Part shown: piece after piece, positions 54,601 to 61,940 of the stretch
How positions within the stretch are numbered: the first letter of the stretch is position 1
Layout of the letters: every line of letters begins with the position of its first letter
Assembly (NCBI GenBank): GCA_026874595.1
Contig: CM049322.1
Coordinates: forward strand, 29,017,340 to 29,081,339
DNA from: Sipunculus nudus
Taxonomy: Eukaryota; Annelida; Sipuncula; Golfingiida; Sipunculidae
Direction: 5' to 3'
Length of the DNA: 64,000 nucleotides
Notes under the pieces: model-generated
Seen by the model: only the letters and a program-made list of their open reading frames with translations
Told to the model about the DNA's origin: nothing
Databases searched by the model: none
Made by a program: the position numbers and the translations under genes

Positions 54601-57592
54601 AATTCTCTTTGCAAATAGATTTCAGATTGACCCTGCCTCTGGAGTACTTTTTGTGCACCTTGACAAGGTTATTTCTCCCAGTGTATTGAAATTGTCTTTG
54701 AAATCATTGAATTTTGTCATTATGAGATGCTAGGAATCCTGAATGATTATGATGCATGTAATGAAGTGAAAAATGGGATTTATTTTCAGAAATTCATCCA
54801 TTATTAAATGTGAAGAAGCCACAAGATAAAACGCAGTCACGGAAACAGTCTTCTCGTCCGAGGCCACAGAAATCTTCCAAAGAAAAGCACAGGCGAGAGC
54901 GGACACCGACCAAACCACCCGATAGTACTCACAGTCTGAAAGGTATGTCAAATTCTAAAATTTGTCCTGATACACTAAAACATTCTGACACAAACTACAG
55001 CACCAGGATCAATATTGGTTTATGTAGGTAGGTTTATGATTTTAGCTATAGTGATCACTCTTTTTCAGTCATCCGTCCGTCCAGTCTATCTGGTCCTCCA
55101 GTAACAGGGTACAAATCATAACGGTAAGGTACAGGAATTTCAGACTCCACATACTTATTAGCCCAGATAAGTCCTTTGTAGGTCACTGTGACCCATACTT
55201 CCTGACTTATTGAGTGCAAGCCACCATCTATTTATTAACAAGAGCTGAATCATATCAGTAAGACCCTGGAAGTATGGGGGGCACAGGTTAAAGCCATTCT
55301 AGGTGAATGAGCGGGGACTGAGTTGAATTATATAGGAACATTTATTTTCTTAATGGAACCAATAGATTTCCCTGATCACAAATGTTGAAGATTTCAAGTG
55401 TGTTTTGCTACTGAATATTACAGGTATTGCTAGGACTTTAAGCACCAGATTTTAAGTGCATATTGATTCCCTGACTGATATTTCAGTGTAAGATGCAGCC
55501 ACTGCCTAGAGTCAAAACTTGATTTCCACTTCTTCCATCATTTATTGTTGGATTTTGTGTTTTCTTATAGGATGTATTGTCCGTTACCAAATATTGATCA
55601 TGACTTGTTCAAGTATACATGTAAACTACAATTCAGGACAATTATTTTGACCTATTTCCTGTGAGCCAAAATGGTATATTTCTCTTTTTTCTGAATGATG
55701 CACATTTAAGCTACATATAACACACCTTACCCTGGACAAAAGTATACTGCATTTTATCATTTTTACCCATTATTTTCACAGAGAGAGAGAGAGTGTCAGA
55801 CCCCTTGGGCTCTTGTTGAGAATGTCAGTCTCATACTTAGCAGGGCATAAATGGTATAACCATTAGAAGTTGCATATTAAAACTTATTACTTATTAATAT
55901 ACAGGCATTTTCTGCTAAACTATTTCTTGCAAATCCCAAAATAGATTACCTTTGACATACATTTTTTGTACCACTGTCTTCAGAAGCGTGTCTAATTCAG
56001 CTGAGTGTCATGGCCCATGATTTTTGGCAATGCAGTCAGTAAACTGTGTACAGCAGAACCTGTTGTGATGGGACACCTGTGGGATATCGCCAAAGTGTCC
56101 CTACATTGCAGGTGTCCCTTCATGAGAGGTAGGGACAGGTGCGGTAGGGGATGATGATTACTGTATGGCGATTGATTCAACAATTTAAACAAATGAATCA
56201 CATACCTATACGTATATAAAACATAAATTTTTTTATCAATAATATATGAAAAAATATATAGACATCTAATAGGAGAAAGCAGATTCTTTGATGCCATGAT
56301 TAAAAGTCTTTAAAGAGCTGGTTCATTTATTAATACAGAATTAAATAATGGTGGATCATGAGTATAATTTCATAGAAATTGTTACTATTTACTAAAAAAA
56401 CGAATTTAAATTCAGTTAAATATATTTAATAATATTTCTTATTAATTTGTTGTTTCTGAATAAATAAATATGAATAAGTCATCCTGCAAACCTTTGGTTT
56501 AGCTAAACTTATATGGTAGGAGAATATTTGGAATAACAGATCAGGGTGTCATTAAGATATTGCATTACTTTCAATTTTTAATGAACAATTAAATTTATGC
56601 ATCATTTTTTCCACAGCGCTGAAGAGTAAATTTGTCTGTCAAAAGAGTTAGGTCACTAAATGTTCCATATGTATGGTCAATGGGAAATCATTCAAATTCA
56701 GGCACCTCAAACTCAATATTGAAACGAAATCAATTTTCAATATCAGAATTTTATCCAAACAGTGAAATTATGACCAGATGCCTGAAATTCAGCAATGATT
56801 TTGTCAGTAAATGCAAAATGAACTAAACAGAGTTCAAGCAGGTTCGATTGAAATTCTGCAGAGCAAACAGGTTTCCCAATATTTTTAATTAAAATTAAGT
56901 CTTATCTCTGTCATACCTGCATTATGGTACCCCAGTATAAACCTGTGTATGACCACCTTGATTGTGGTTATGAACAATAAAGATAAGATGTATGGAAATT
57001 AAGGATTTGTTCTTTATAAATTTGAGTTGAATCCTTATCCTTTTCTGTTATATATCTGAGAGATAGCAGAATAATTAACTCTTTTTTTTTATGTTGATGT
57101 TATTAAGACTGAGAGTTGAAATACACCTAGCAGCTTCCTTATAGGTGTATACAGTGGTGTTTTAGAAGATAATTTGATATATATGTTAATATAGCTTGTG
57201 CCATACAAAAACGTTATTTAAGAACATGCATACTATCATTGTTTTGCTAGGGACTCAGCTCGAATTAAAAAAATAAGCACAATGATAATGTATGATTATC
57301 ATGATAAAAAAATCCATCACATGAATAATATTAAGCAGAATTGAAATAATCATAAATCTCATTCAGCCTCAAATCTGGTTAATTTGCACTTTTTCAGAAA
57401 AAAAAATGAACCAAACTACTTAGTCATTGTTCATTTCCCCCTCAGATTTGTATCATAGGATTAAGCAACATGTGAAGGTACTCGTGATCTGTATAAATTC
57501 ATGTGCCTGGACATACATCAATGTGTCTTTCTAACATTTCTCTCCTATTTATTTTAGAATCACCAGTTACAAATCTACCACCAGCAACATGA
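21667..57592 (+). CDS. RBBP5: Retinoblastoma-binding protein 5, SET1/MLL complex subunit
   Basis: RBBP5 is a nuclear core subunit (with WDR5, ASH2L and DPY30) of the SET1/MLL complexes that methylate histone H3 lysine 4. The coding join is 21667-21685, 21795-21820, 23704-23876, 24443-24583, 25338-25425, 26331-26402, 43729-43838, 45523-45642, 47319-47472, 49618-49689, 50487-50604, 52681-52747, 53698-53782, 54420-54537, 54790-54942 and 57558-57592. All introns are GT-AG with compatible phases, giving 516 residues against 538 in human. Residues 1 to ~325 form the WD40 propeller (for example [39 protein letters not shown]). The ASH2L-binding acidic segment ([16 protein letters not shown]) is at 342-357 and the WDR5-binding motif EVDVTTVDP at 372-380. 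HPLLNVK near 457-463 matches the conserved C-terminal block. The Lys/Arg-rich tail is shorter and diverged. Intron 6 spans 17.3 kb and hosts a DNA transposon. Confidence 0.93.
21795..21820 (+). CDS. RBBP5: RBBP5 coding exon 2, a 26-nt microexon
   Basis: Acceptor TTCTTTTCAG and donor GAG|GTAAGT. It encodes ESFGQSYPE with exon 1's last base, matching ESFGQNYPE in vertebrates. Intron 1 is only 109 bp. Confidence 0.9.
23704..23876 (+). CDS. RBBP5: RBBP5 coding exon 3
   Basis: Residues ~16-73, first WD40 blade ([20 protein letters not shown], then [10 protein letters not shown]). Acceptor TTGACAG, donor GAG|GTGAGG, ends in phase 2. Confidence 0.95.
24161..24442 (+). repeat. Two tandem partial copies of the exon 4 acceptor region
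   Basis: The ~115-bp unit covering the end of intron 3 and the first 61 bases of exon 4 occurs twice upstream of the real exon. The exon-like parts are 24214-24274 and 24329-24389. Each copy keeps the TTGACTGTAG acceptor. The first runs into TAA after leaving exon homology; the second has TAA in the third codon (AAC TAA). Neither has a donor, so they look non-functional. Confidence 0.85.
24443..24583 (+). CDS. RBBP5: RBBP5 coding exon 4
   Basis: Residues ~73-120 ([20 protein letters not shown], then FRFPSP-type YRFPSPVLK and HPRD). Acceptor GACTGTAG, donor CAG|GTTTGT, phase 2 at both ends. It is the third and only complete member of a local tandem triplication. Confidence 0.95.
25170..25323 (+). 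repeat. 14-bp minisatellite before RBBP5 exon 5
   Basis: About 11 copies of TGAGTGATAATTAT, with one- to three-base variants, end roughly 15 bases before the exon 5 acceptor. They therefore occupy the likely branch-point zone. Confidence 0.85.
25338..25425 (+). CDS. RBBP5: RBBP5 coding exon 5
   Basis: Residues ~120-149 ([19 protein letters not shown], then HKVIPLDDD). Acceptor ATAATTTCAG, donor GAT|GTAAGG, ends in phase 0. Confidence 0.93.
26331..26402 (+). CDS. RBBP5: RBBP5 coding exon 6
   Basis: Twenty-four codons, [20 protein letters not shown] then AKGR, nearly identical to vertebrate RBBP5. Acceptor CTCTTTCAG, donor AGG|GTAAGT. The 17.3-kb intron 6 follows. Confidence 0.95.
27640..31165 (+). 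repeat. ~680-bp units within the hairpin-headed element
   Basis: Four related units lie at about 27640-28320, 28325-28990, 29835-30480 and 30500-31165. Further copies lie at 39905-40560 and 41690-42330. Markers in order are TTAGATGTCCCCAAGATCTC, GACTGCCTAATATCAAAAC, ACATGCCAGAAATTA, TTATGGGCCCAAACAT and GTTGATCAAAAACTG. Units 1 and 3 are closest, as are 2 and 4, pointing to duplication of a two-unit block. The 29150-29830 stretch is the element's own spacer, repeated at about 42580-43200. Confidence 0.75.
32950..32955. repeat. Left target-site duplication of the hAT-like element
   Basis: TTCTAT lies immediately before the element; the identical TTCTAT is at 38897-38902. Removing the insert plus one copy restores a sequence that aligns with sister repeats (CATCAGTTTCTGCAGACTGG), which confirms the junction. 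Confidence 0.85.
33105..33420 (+). promoter_or_regulatory. CpG-rich patch in the transposon 5' region
   Basis: A distinctly GC- and CpG-rich block (GCGTTACCGCGCGGTTCTCG and similar) lies between the subterminal repeats and the transposase start, against an AT-rich background. It could contain the transposase promoter. This is inferred from composition only; it lies about 1 kb before the ATG. Confidence 0.3.
34452..37644 (+). CDS. hAT-like transposase with N-terminal BED-type zinc finger
   Basis: Two exons, 34452-34767 and 35570-37644 (donor G|GTAAGC, acceptor TTTTTCAG), join in phase 1 to 796 open codons. A C-x2-C-x17-H-x5-H finger (C42, C45, H63, H69) is the likely DNA-binding BED-type domain. 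The RNase-H-like core follows: LLFDES (D202), VSMDGPN (D266), CGLHIIH (C296, H299, the hAT CxxH motif) and a RW pair (354-355) with an acidic residue next to it (E357). The C-terminal [15 protein letters not shown] (~637-651) corresponds to the hAT dimerisation region. A Lys/Glu-rich coiled coil ends the protein (~690-796). Without stops or frameshifts it looks translatable; being single-copy in the window, domestication is also possible. The superfamily is assigned from motifs seen; the exact family is not. Confidence 0.8.
37625..37770 (+). repeat. 35-bp tandem repeat, four copies, over the transposase stop
   Basis: Unit TTAAGAGTCTGAAGAATTAA plus TGCATATCATTTTGC. Copies start at 37625, 37660, 37695 and 37730. 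The first encodes the last residues KSLKN and the TAA, so the array grew from the end of the gene into the 3' UTR. Copies are almost identical, hence recent. Confidence 0.9.
38897..41495 (+). mobile_element. Nested hairpin-headed repeats, right of the hAT insertion
   Basis: Continues the ~300-bp units interrupted by the transposon (38897-39825), with markers GGCACAAATTGTAACGGCTGG, TCTGTTACCCAT, GATCACCATGATTCTTTG and GATATTGATCATGGAATG. A second inner element then begins with AGCTCAGCTGACT at 39829 and ends with GCTGAGCATCATGATTCATG..CTTGT near 41495. The inner element holds one ~680-bp unit and several diverged ~150-bp units. Confidence 0.55.
41595..43728 (+). mobile_element. Older hairpin-headed copy filling the rest of intron 6
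   Basis: A degraded head (AGCTCCGCTGACTTTAAGTT) at 41595 is followed by the ~680-bp unit and the long spacer also seen at 28990-29790. A C run lies at about 42448-42461. No tail was found before exon 7, so the copy appears 3'-truncated or decayed beyond recognition. Confidence 0.5.
43729..43838 (+). CDS. RBBP5: RBBP5 coding exon 7
   Basis: Residues ~174-210 ([20 protein letters not shown], then EFARRG). Acceptor TTATTATCAG, donor AAG|GTGACA, ends in phase 2. Confidence 0.95.
43891..45392 (-). mobile_element. pogo/Tigger-like MITE with amplified interior
   Basis: The right end, reverse-complemented, reads CAGTGAAATCTCCAAATTAC and is flanked by TA (45393-45394). The degraded left end near 43891 reads AAAACCTCACCTAACAACCA. 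These resemble the CAGTGAAACCTC termini of pogo/Tigger elements. There is no transposase; the interior is replaced by the 74-bp array. The assignment rests on termini only. Confidence 0.45.
43905..45345. repeat. 74-bp tandem array, about 19 copies
   Basis: The unit contains CCTAAACGACCACCTCAAAA, TAACAACCACTTTACACGGT and TTGCTCTGTGTATCAGGCC. Successive GCTCTGTGTA words lie at 43971, 44045 and 44119, giving an exact 74-bp period. Most copies differ by only one to four bases, so the amplification is recent. Because 74 is not a multiple of three, the frames across it are not a repeat protein. Confidence 0.95.
45523..45642 (+). CDS. RBBP5: RBBP5 coding exon 8
   Basis: Residues ~210-250 ([19 protein letters not shown], then [15 protein letters not shown]). 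Acceptor TATTTTTAG, donor AA|GTAAGT, ends in phase 2. Its last ~43 bases seeded the downstream minisatellite. Confidence 0.95.
45600..46530 (+). repeat. ~56-bp minisatellite derived from the exon 8 end and donor
   Basis: About 16 imperfect copies of GAGCCAGAGCCCATCCAGAA..CAGGATCTAGTCAATAAG..AAGTCATTATAG. The first copy is the real exon end (45601-45642) plus its donor. In many later copies the donor GT has become GC (AATAAGCAAGTC), while some retain GT (for example near 45751, 45862, 46036 and 46376). Confidence 0.9.
46531..47318. other. Remainder of RBBP5 intron 8
   Basis: AT-rich, without repeats or open frames that I can classify. Ends with the exon 9 acceptor CTGTTTCAG. Confidence 0.5.
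47319..47472 (+). CDS. RBBP5: RBBP5 coding exon 9
   Basis: Residues ~250-301 ([20 protein letters not shown], then [20 protein letters not shown]). Donor GTG|GTATGT, ends in phase 0. A 37-bp minisatellite starts within a few bases of the donor. Confidence 0.95.
47477..48855 (+). repeat. 37-bp minisatellite in RBBP5 intron 9, about 37 copies
   Basis: Unit ACTGCTACAACATTGTCAGC plus TTGATATTTATACCCTC. A degraded first unit begins only about five bases after the exon 9 donor. Variation is concentrated at the TACCCTC/TACTCTC/TATTCTC end, giving at least three interleaved unit types. Confidence 0.95.
48930..49150 (+). repeat. Degraded hairpin-headed repeat fragment
   Basis: AGCTCACGGTAAGTCATCAG, then a GTC-rich stretch and the GGGCACAAATTGTAACTGG marker of the ~300-bp unit. 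Truncated, with no tail. Confidence 0.45.
49618..49689 (+). CDS. RBBP5: RBBP5 coding exon 10
   Basis: Twenty-four codons, [20 protein letters not shown] then QNQV, which closes the propeller. Acceptor CTTTTTCAG, donor GTG|GTAAGT, phase 0 at both ends. Confidence 0.95.
49726..50248 (+). mobile_element. Short hairpin-headed repeat copy, 0.5 kb
   Basis: Head AGCTAAGCTGACTAAGTCTA at 49726 inside a T run, one diverged 300-bp-type unit (GGGCACAAATCGTAACCATT), a G run at about 50026-50037, and the tail CAGCTGAGAGTCATGGTCTA..CACTTGT at about 50217-50248. The head-to-tail pair defines a minimal family member. Confidence 0.55.
50487..50604 (+). CDS. RBBP5: RBBP5 coding exon 11
   Basis: Residues ~326-365: [20 protein letters not shown] continuing into the acidic ASH2L-interacting segment. 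Acceptor TGTGACAG, donor AAAG|GTAAAA, ends in phase 1. Confidence 0.95.
50700..50950 (+). repeat. Degraded hairpin-headed repeat tail
   Basis: Ends with TTGAGCTGAGGATCATGGCC..GAGTTGTTTG at about 50914-50950, the family tail. The head is not recognisable. Confidence 0.4.
51049..52452. mobile_element. TA-flanked TIR element, 1.4 kb (Tc1/mariner-like MITE)
   Basis: The left TIR begins CCGTAAAATCTCCACTTAAA and continues ACCGC. The right TIR, reverse-complemented, begins CCATAAAATCTCCACTTAAA and continues ACCGC, so 24 of 25 bases match. TA flanks both ends (51047-51048, 52453-52454). The interior is less AT-rich than the intron around it and holds no transposase, suggesting captured sequence or a deletion derivative. 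Confidence 0.75.
52681..52747 (+). CDS. RBBP5: RBBP5 coding exon 12
   Basis: Encodes [20 protein letters not shown]. It contains the WDR5-binding motif EVDVTTVDP. Acceptor TTTTATGTAG, donor CAG|GTAGGA, ends in phase 2. Confidence 0.95.
52860..52925. repeat. AT-rich palindrome
   Basis: ATTATTTTTATTATATAT is followed by its near-exact reverse complement around an (AT)n centre, so this can form a long AT hairpin in intron 12. Confidence 0.7.
53143..53690 (+). repeat. 25-bp minisatellite abutting the exon 13 acceptor, ~22 copies
   Basis: Unit GATGTTATCAGTGATGTCCTTACCT. The real junction reads GATGTTATC-TTTTTTTC-AG|TGATGAGG, that is, the unit's TTATCAGTGATG interrupted by a pyrimidine tract. The array therefore looks derived from, or fused with, the acceptor. 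Each unit carries an AG|TGATG decoy without the tract. Confidence 0.9.
53698..53782 (+). CDS. RBBP5: RBBP5 coding exon 13
   Basis: Encodes [20 protein letters not shown] and onward to SNLE, matching the vertebrate LLYLPIAPEVE block. Donor GAG|GTAAAG, ends in phase 0. Confidence 0.93.
54420..54537 (+). CDS. RBBP5: RBBP5 coding exon 14
   Basis: Pro/Lys-rich linker ([18 protein letters not shown], then KKKKPK, a likely nuclear localisation signal). Acceptor CATCTACAG, donor GATG|GTGAGC, ends in phase 1. Confidence 0.9.
54790..54942 (+). CDS. RBBP5: RBBP5 coding exon 15
   Basis: Begins [10 protein letters not shown], equivalent to EVHPLLGVK in human, then a basic low-complexity tail ([20 protein letters not shown]). 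Acceptor TTATTTTCAG, donor AAAG|GTATGT, ends in phase 1. Confidence 0.9.
55044..56022 (+). mobile_element. Hairpin-headed repeat copy, ~1 kb, in RBBP5 intron 15
   Basis: Degraded head AGCTATAGTGATCACT with GTCC repeats at 55070-55085, the marker GGGTACAAATCATAACGG, and the tail CAGCTGAGTGTCATGGCCCA at about 55998-56022. Low identity suggests an old insertion. Confidence 0.45.
56051..56150 (+). mobile_element. Tigger-like MITE fragment
   Basis: Starts CAGCAGAACCTGTTGTGATG after a TA, then GGGACACCTG and AAAGTGTCCC, and folds back on itself (GGACACCTG/CAGGTGTCC). This is the usual layout of short pogo/Tigger MITEs. Confidence 0.5.
57558..57592 (+). CDS. RBBP5: RBBP5 coding exon 16 and stop
   Basis: Encodes [10 protein letters not shown] and TGA after acceptor TTATTTTAG. 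This short end differs from the vertebrate C-terminus, so the exon choice is less certain than the others. The frame and acceptor fit exon 15. Confidence 0.7.
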
Positions 57593-58118
57593 GGATATGA
57601 AGCACAAGCCACACACACTGCCTGCTTATCAGATTACTGGACTCGCGTAGAGCTGTGTACAGATCTAGCTAAAATGAATGACTGAAAAGTATCTTTGTGT
57701 GACTCAAGATAAACCATTCACTACAAAAGACAGCTTGGTTGGATTTATAAAGGAAAATATTGGCTGTCTGACATTCACAAACATTCATGTGTTATCCATT
57801 GAGTTTAATCAAATAGAAAAAAACAGACTGATTTTTCATCATGAAATCTATTGTCCAGTGATTAACAAATGCTGGTTACATTACATGTAAATATACACGA
57901 GGATCAGCTTCACATGTTTCAATATTCAATGACACTGAGGAATCTTACTGAAAAATGAGAGTAGTTATTAGTGCTTTCACGGTTTGTATATATTGTATAT
58001 TTGTACATTGTAGTGTACCACTGTGTACACAGACTGTGTAGTGTAACTTGTTTTATGACACCACCTTCCCTGCACCAGTCACGGTTATTGATGTATGAGA
58101 CCGGAGCATGTATATGAT

Positions 58119-58124
58119 ATTAAA
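58119..58124 (+). terminator. Candidate RBBP5 poly(A) signal ATTAAA
   Basis: ATTAAA lies about 530 bases after the stop and is followed by T-rich sequence (58145-58155), a reasonable cleavage and polyadenylation context. A canonical AATAAA at 58537-58542, at the end of the SINE, is an alternative. Confidence 0.4.
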
Positions 58125-58317
58125 CATTATATGAAGATTTGTTACATTTTTTTTATGATCACTAAGTATATTTGCCCTTATTCTGTTTACCCGAACCAAT
58201 GAAGAATGCTGAGGCATGGTATGTGTGTTTTCCAGGCAAGATCTGTGAAAGTTCATAATCAGTACATGAAAGCGCCAATACGATTTGCTAAACGTGTGTG
58301 AGTGGGAAGCATTTAAA

Positions 58318-58560
58318 TCTTGGGGCCTGGACAGCTGAGTGGTAAAACGTTTGACCTCTCCGCTGGCGACCCGCGTTCCATTCCTTGTGTGGCTATGAGA
58401 GTGGGTTGTAGTGGCCCGTCCAAGGCCGGTGGTTTTCTCCGATATCCTCCACCCTTACCGACTACCGACCGCCTACATCCGAGCCATGGAGGGTGCCTCT
58501 GATTAGTTATTATAACTAGTTGTACAATTCATGTAAAATAAAGTTTATACATGTATTTAT
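58318..58560 (+). mobile_element. tRNA-derived SINE
   Basis: The head resembles a tRNA: CAGCTGAGTGGTAAAACGTT fits the A box and GCGTTCCATTCCT a slightly altered B box. The middle (GGTGGTTTTCTCCG, then TCCTCCACCC) resembles the conserved central domain of invertebrate SINEs. The tail ends in AATAAAGTTTATA. It lies within or just after the RBBP5 3' UTR and may supply a poly(A) signal. Confidence 0.65.
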
Positions 58561-60160
58561 ATAAATCTTGATCTTGACCGTGCCAATTTCAGTTGCCCCC
58601 TTTCCGTCCGAATATCTGTATCAGTACACAACATCTCTAAAATTAACTGATCAACTCAATATTTAATCACTCCTTAGTTGTCCCATTGCTCATTTCCCCC
58701 TAGTTGTATCCGCCAAAACGAAGTTGTTTATGTTCACACTGCAGACATCGGGCTTATATCTCAGGACTGGTTGGACAACTCCCCCTGAAATTTTGCATGT
58801 GTATAGATCTCACATAGCTCTTAATCATACACAAAATTGGTGCTGCCACCATTTTTGCTCAAGTCTTTCTGTTTGTCTGCTGTGGGATAAAATCACTCGT
58901 ATACATGTAGGGGTTTATCTGCCTAAAATTTTGCATATGTATACAACTTGGACAGCTTTCTGGATTTTGTGAACTCTGAAGCTGAGAGGAAATCCCAGCC
59001 CTCGTTAACAGTGCTCTTTGTACTGACTGTTGCTACAAACATTGCATTCAAAATAAATTGGTCGCTTGAATTATGTTTGCGGTCACATCGGTTATTAGCT
59101 AACCTTGCCACGTTTTATCATATAATTTTTTTAGAATACAAACTGCAGTTGCTTTTTATTAGGTCCGTGTATTTAAAGTTATCTGTGGTCCATTCGCCCA
59201 CCTATGGATCAGTGGGACAGGGACCGTTTAAAAAAACGATTCATTTTCAGACAGGTCTTTATCTATCCACGAAAACTAATATTAGTTGCCATGAGATAAT
59301 GTACCTACGCCTTTGTGCTTTACTGGCAAATGTCACGATATTAAGCATTTTGAAGATCATACTCTAGTTATCATCTGGTCTGTTCCAAACCTGTATCACC
59401 ATAATATATGACCATGAACCGTGTCCCGCAACATATTTTTGTTCTCGCTAAAAATACGAGGAAACCGTTCTATCCACGTAAAGATACAGTACTGTCATTG
59501 AAATACATAGGTAATCAACCCAATCAATTACAGGGATTTACAATATTAAACCATTTCATGAATGTTCTTGAAAATTTGTGTGATGTACGCTGTTTGATCA
59601 ATTCTTAACGACTCGCGGAACCACGTCATTTAACGTGCAGAAGAATTTATTCTCGCGTTGTATCATTTAGCACCGGGCTCATCTCTCTGTGCCATTGATA
59701 AGGCCTACAGTTTTATGACCACCATCAGCATTTGACATAGCCATTCCTGGAGTTGCACCTCCAGTCTCTATAAACTTCATTGTATCAGGAAGATAAAAAT
59801 TATCAACATGCGATATTTTATCTGAGCTGTAACCAGATATCCCACATTTCTCACCGGTGATTATCGTGTAAGCAGCATGCTCACGGATCTTATAACTCCT
59901 ATAGATGGCGTGGTTAATATTTGTCCACTCCCTTCGCAAAACCTTCTGGGAAGATCATATGAACGTTTGTGGAGGGTTACGGGAATTCCCGTGAAAAAAA
60001 TCCATTACACTTTGTACGTTTTATGGATCACCATTATAAGTTTTAATTCAAAATTAAATATTATACCATTGTGACACACGGCGATTTTTTTTTTCTAGAG
60101 AGGTCCACAGTTCTTTGTCCCACAAATATATACAACTAAGAGCGCATTCAGGGAAAACGA
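58561..60160. other. Gap between convergent gene ends
   Basis: No gene firmly supported. The minus open frame at 59679-59939 (86 codons, preceded by a possible acceptor ATCTTCCCAG) has a composition compatible with coding but no family that I can name. Its short stretch HVDNFYLPDTMKF faintly recalls GH47 mannosidases (SFFLAETLKYL), too weak to assign. Confidence 0.35.
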
Positions 60161-60180
60161 AACGAGATTGAAATATATGT

Positions 60181-60186
60181 TTTATT
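60181..60186 (-). terminator. Candidate poly(A) signal of the minus-strand membrane-protein gene
   Basis: AATAAA on the minus strand lies about 1.75 kb after the stop codon at 61941. If used, the 3' UTR is long and contains an (AT)n microsatellite at 60643-60690. Confidence 0.4.
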
Positions 60187-60640
60187 AACATATTTTATCA
60201 TATAAAAACGTGCATTGTTCATTAGTCATGCATACACAGAACCCACACTATACGTTCTGCTGTGATATAAATTGGAGTACACAATGTAAATATACAACTT
60301 GACAGTCACTCTCATGCAATAAATCCGTGGAACATGTATCGTGTAAACATACAATCATAGTCGAGCCAAAAGACATGAAACGTGAATATCAGATGATGTA
60401 GATTTAATATTAGTTATTTACTTTAAATGTATACATAATGTACAATATAAACCACATGTCAAAATACTACGCGATATAATTTACGGCTGTTCAATTTTTA
60501 TTCACCTTTGTAAACAGAGATTTATTCATATTATTCTACAAACCTCTGATTTATATTCGTTACTCTTGCAAAATCTCTATATATAACTATAGAATTGATA
60601 ATTTTATATTTTGTTTTATTGACTCCTCAAACTCTTACAC

Positions 60641-60642
<2 letters not shown>

Positions 60643-60690
<48 letters not shown>
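60643..60690. repeat. (AT)n microsatellite
   Basis: About 22 AT units in the presumed 3' UTR of the minus-strand gene. Confidence 0.9.
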
Positions 60691-60691
<1 letters not shown>

Positions 60692-61940
60692 GATATATAT
60701 ATAAATAAAACACTAGTAATCGCGTAGATAGACCCCTCGCCCTTCCTTATACGATCAAGATTTCTATAAACCTTGGTACGCAAAGCAAGCGTCGAAAAAT
60801 CTCGAAAAATCATAAACAGGTCTTGAACAGGCAGTTATACATTAAAACATGTGGCCACATATGATGATTATCAAACAAACCGGCATCAACATGTCTTTAT
60901 ATTAACCTTCTACCCGTTTTCATATATTGCATAAACTTTAGATGTATACAGACATGAAAATTGTTATATAGTATGTAATATATATGATGAATCTTTAACA
61001 TCATGTATTAGGCAACTTTGACAGCCAGGTTTTCTCTGTCACTTTCTCATAATTGTCATGTAGCATGTTTCTGTTATTTTAAAACCTTTATTTAAAATAA
61101 GTCATTTTTGTCTTTCCTTTCCCTGATATATCAATCAATGGGTTCATCGAGTGCCCTGTCCAGATACACAGTTCATGTTAGCACCATTTAGTGGCTGTAC
61201 GTGAGTGTACATGAAGCATTCCATAACGACCACTGATCAGCGTACTGTACAACAGGAAATATTGAATGCAAATCTAACAATCGTACAAAATATACAGTAT
61301 ATACAACAGGTAGCTTTGGGTGTTAACATAGCAAATTCTTATAAATAACAACCAGCAAATCTAACAAAGAGGAATAAAGTACAATACGGAATTTAATCAA
61401 GTAGACATGGGTAGAAATTAAAATCTTACCTAGTTAAAAAAATATACAACAAATAAATATGCATGTTTTATCAAAAATGTACAATGAAATGTTTAATAAT
61501 AGAGTAAATCACAACAAACATTGAAGACGCAATATATCAGAACCCAATCTGAACGTATTATTAAATTTAATAGAATATCTCAACTATACACAGTTTGGTC
61601 ATTTTCTTAATCAGTTTTAATTTAATCCTATTATTTGATTTTGGCATTAAACCGGGGGCTTCCATTCATTATATACGGTTAATCAGTTGACAGATACATG
61701 TATACCAACAATACCCCGGTCACAAGGAAGAACGAACTTAGCACCCATGTTCTGTAGGCACACGGCTCTTACACGGTACGAGGTCCCCTCACTTCACCCT
61801 TCGTCCATCACAAACAGCCCTGGTTAAAATCTGCAGTTAAACTCTGCATGGTGAATTACATATCGCACCCCCGCTGGCCTGTGATTATAGCTACAACATA
61901 CATTCTACAAATACCCAACCCGTAAACTGGATGACGTCAC

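Noticed and set aside
58320-58400. A functional tRNA gene
   Set aside because: The A and B boxes are recognisable, but the cloverleaf is not complete and SINE-type sequence follows, so it is called a SINE.
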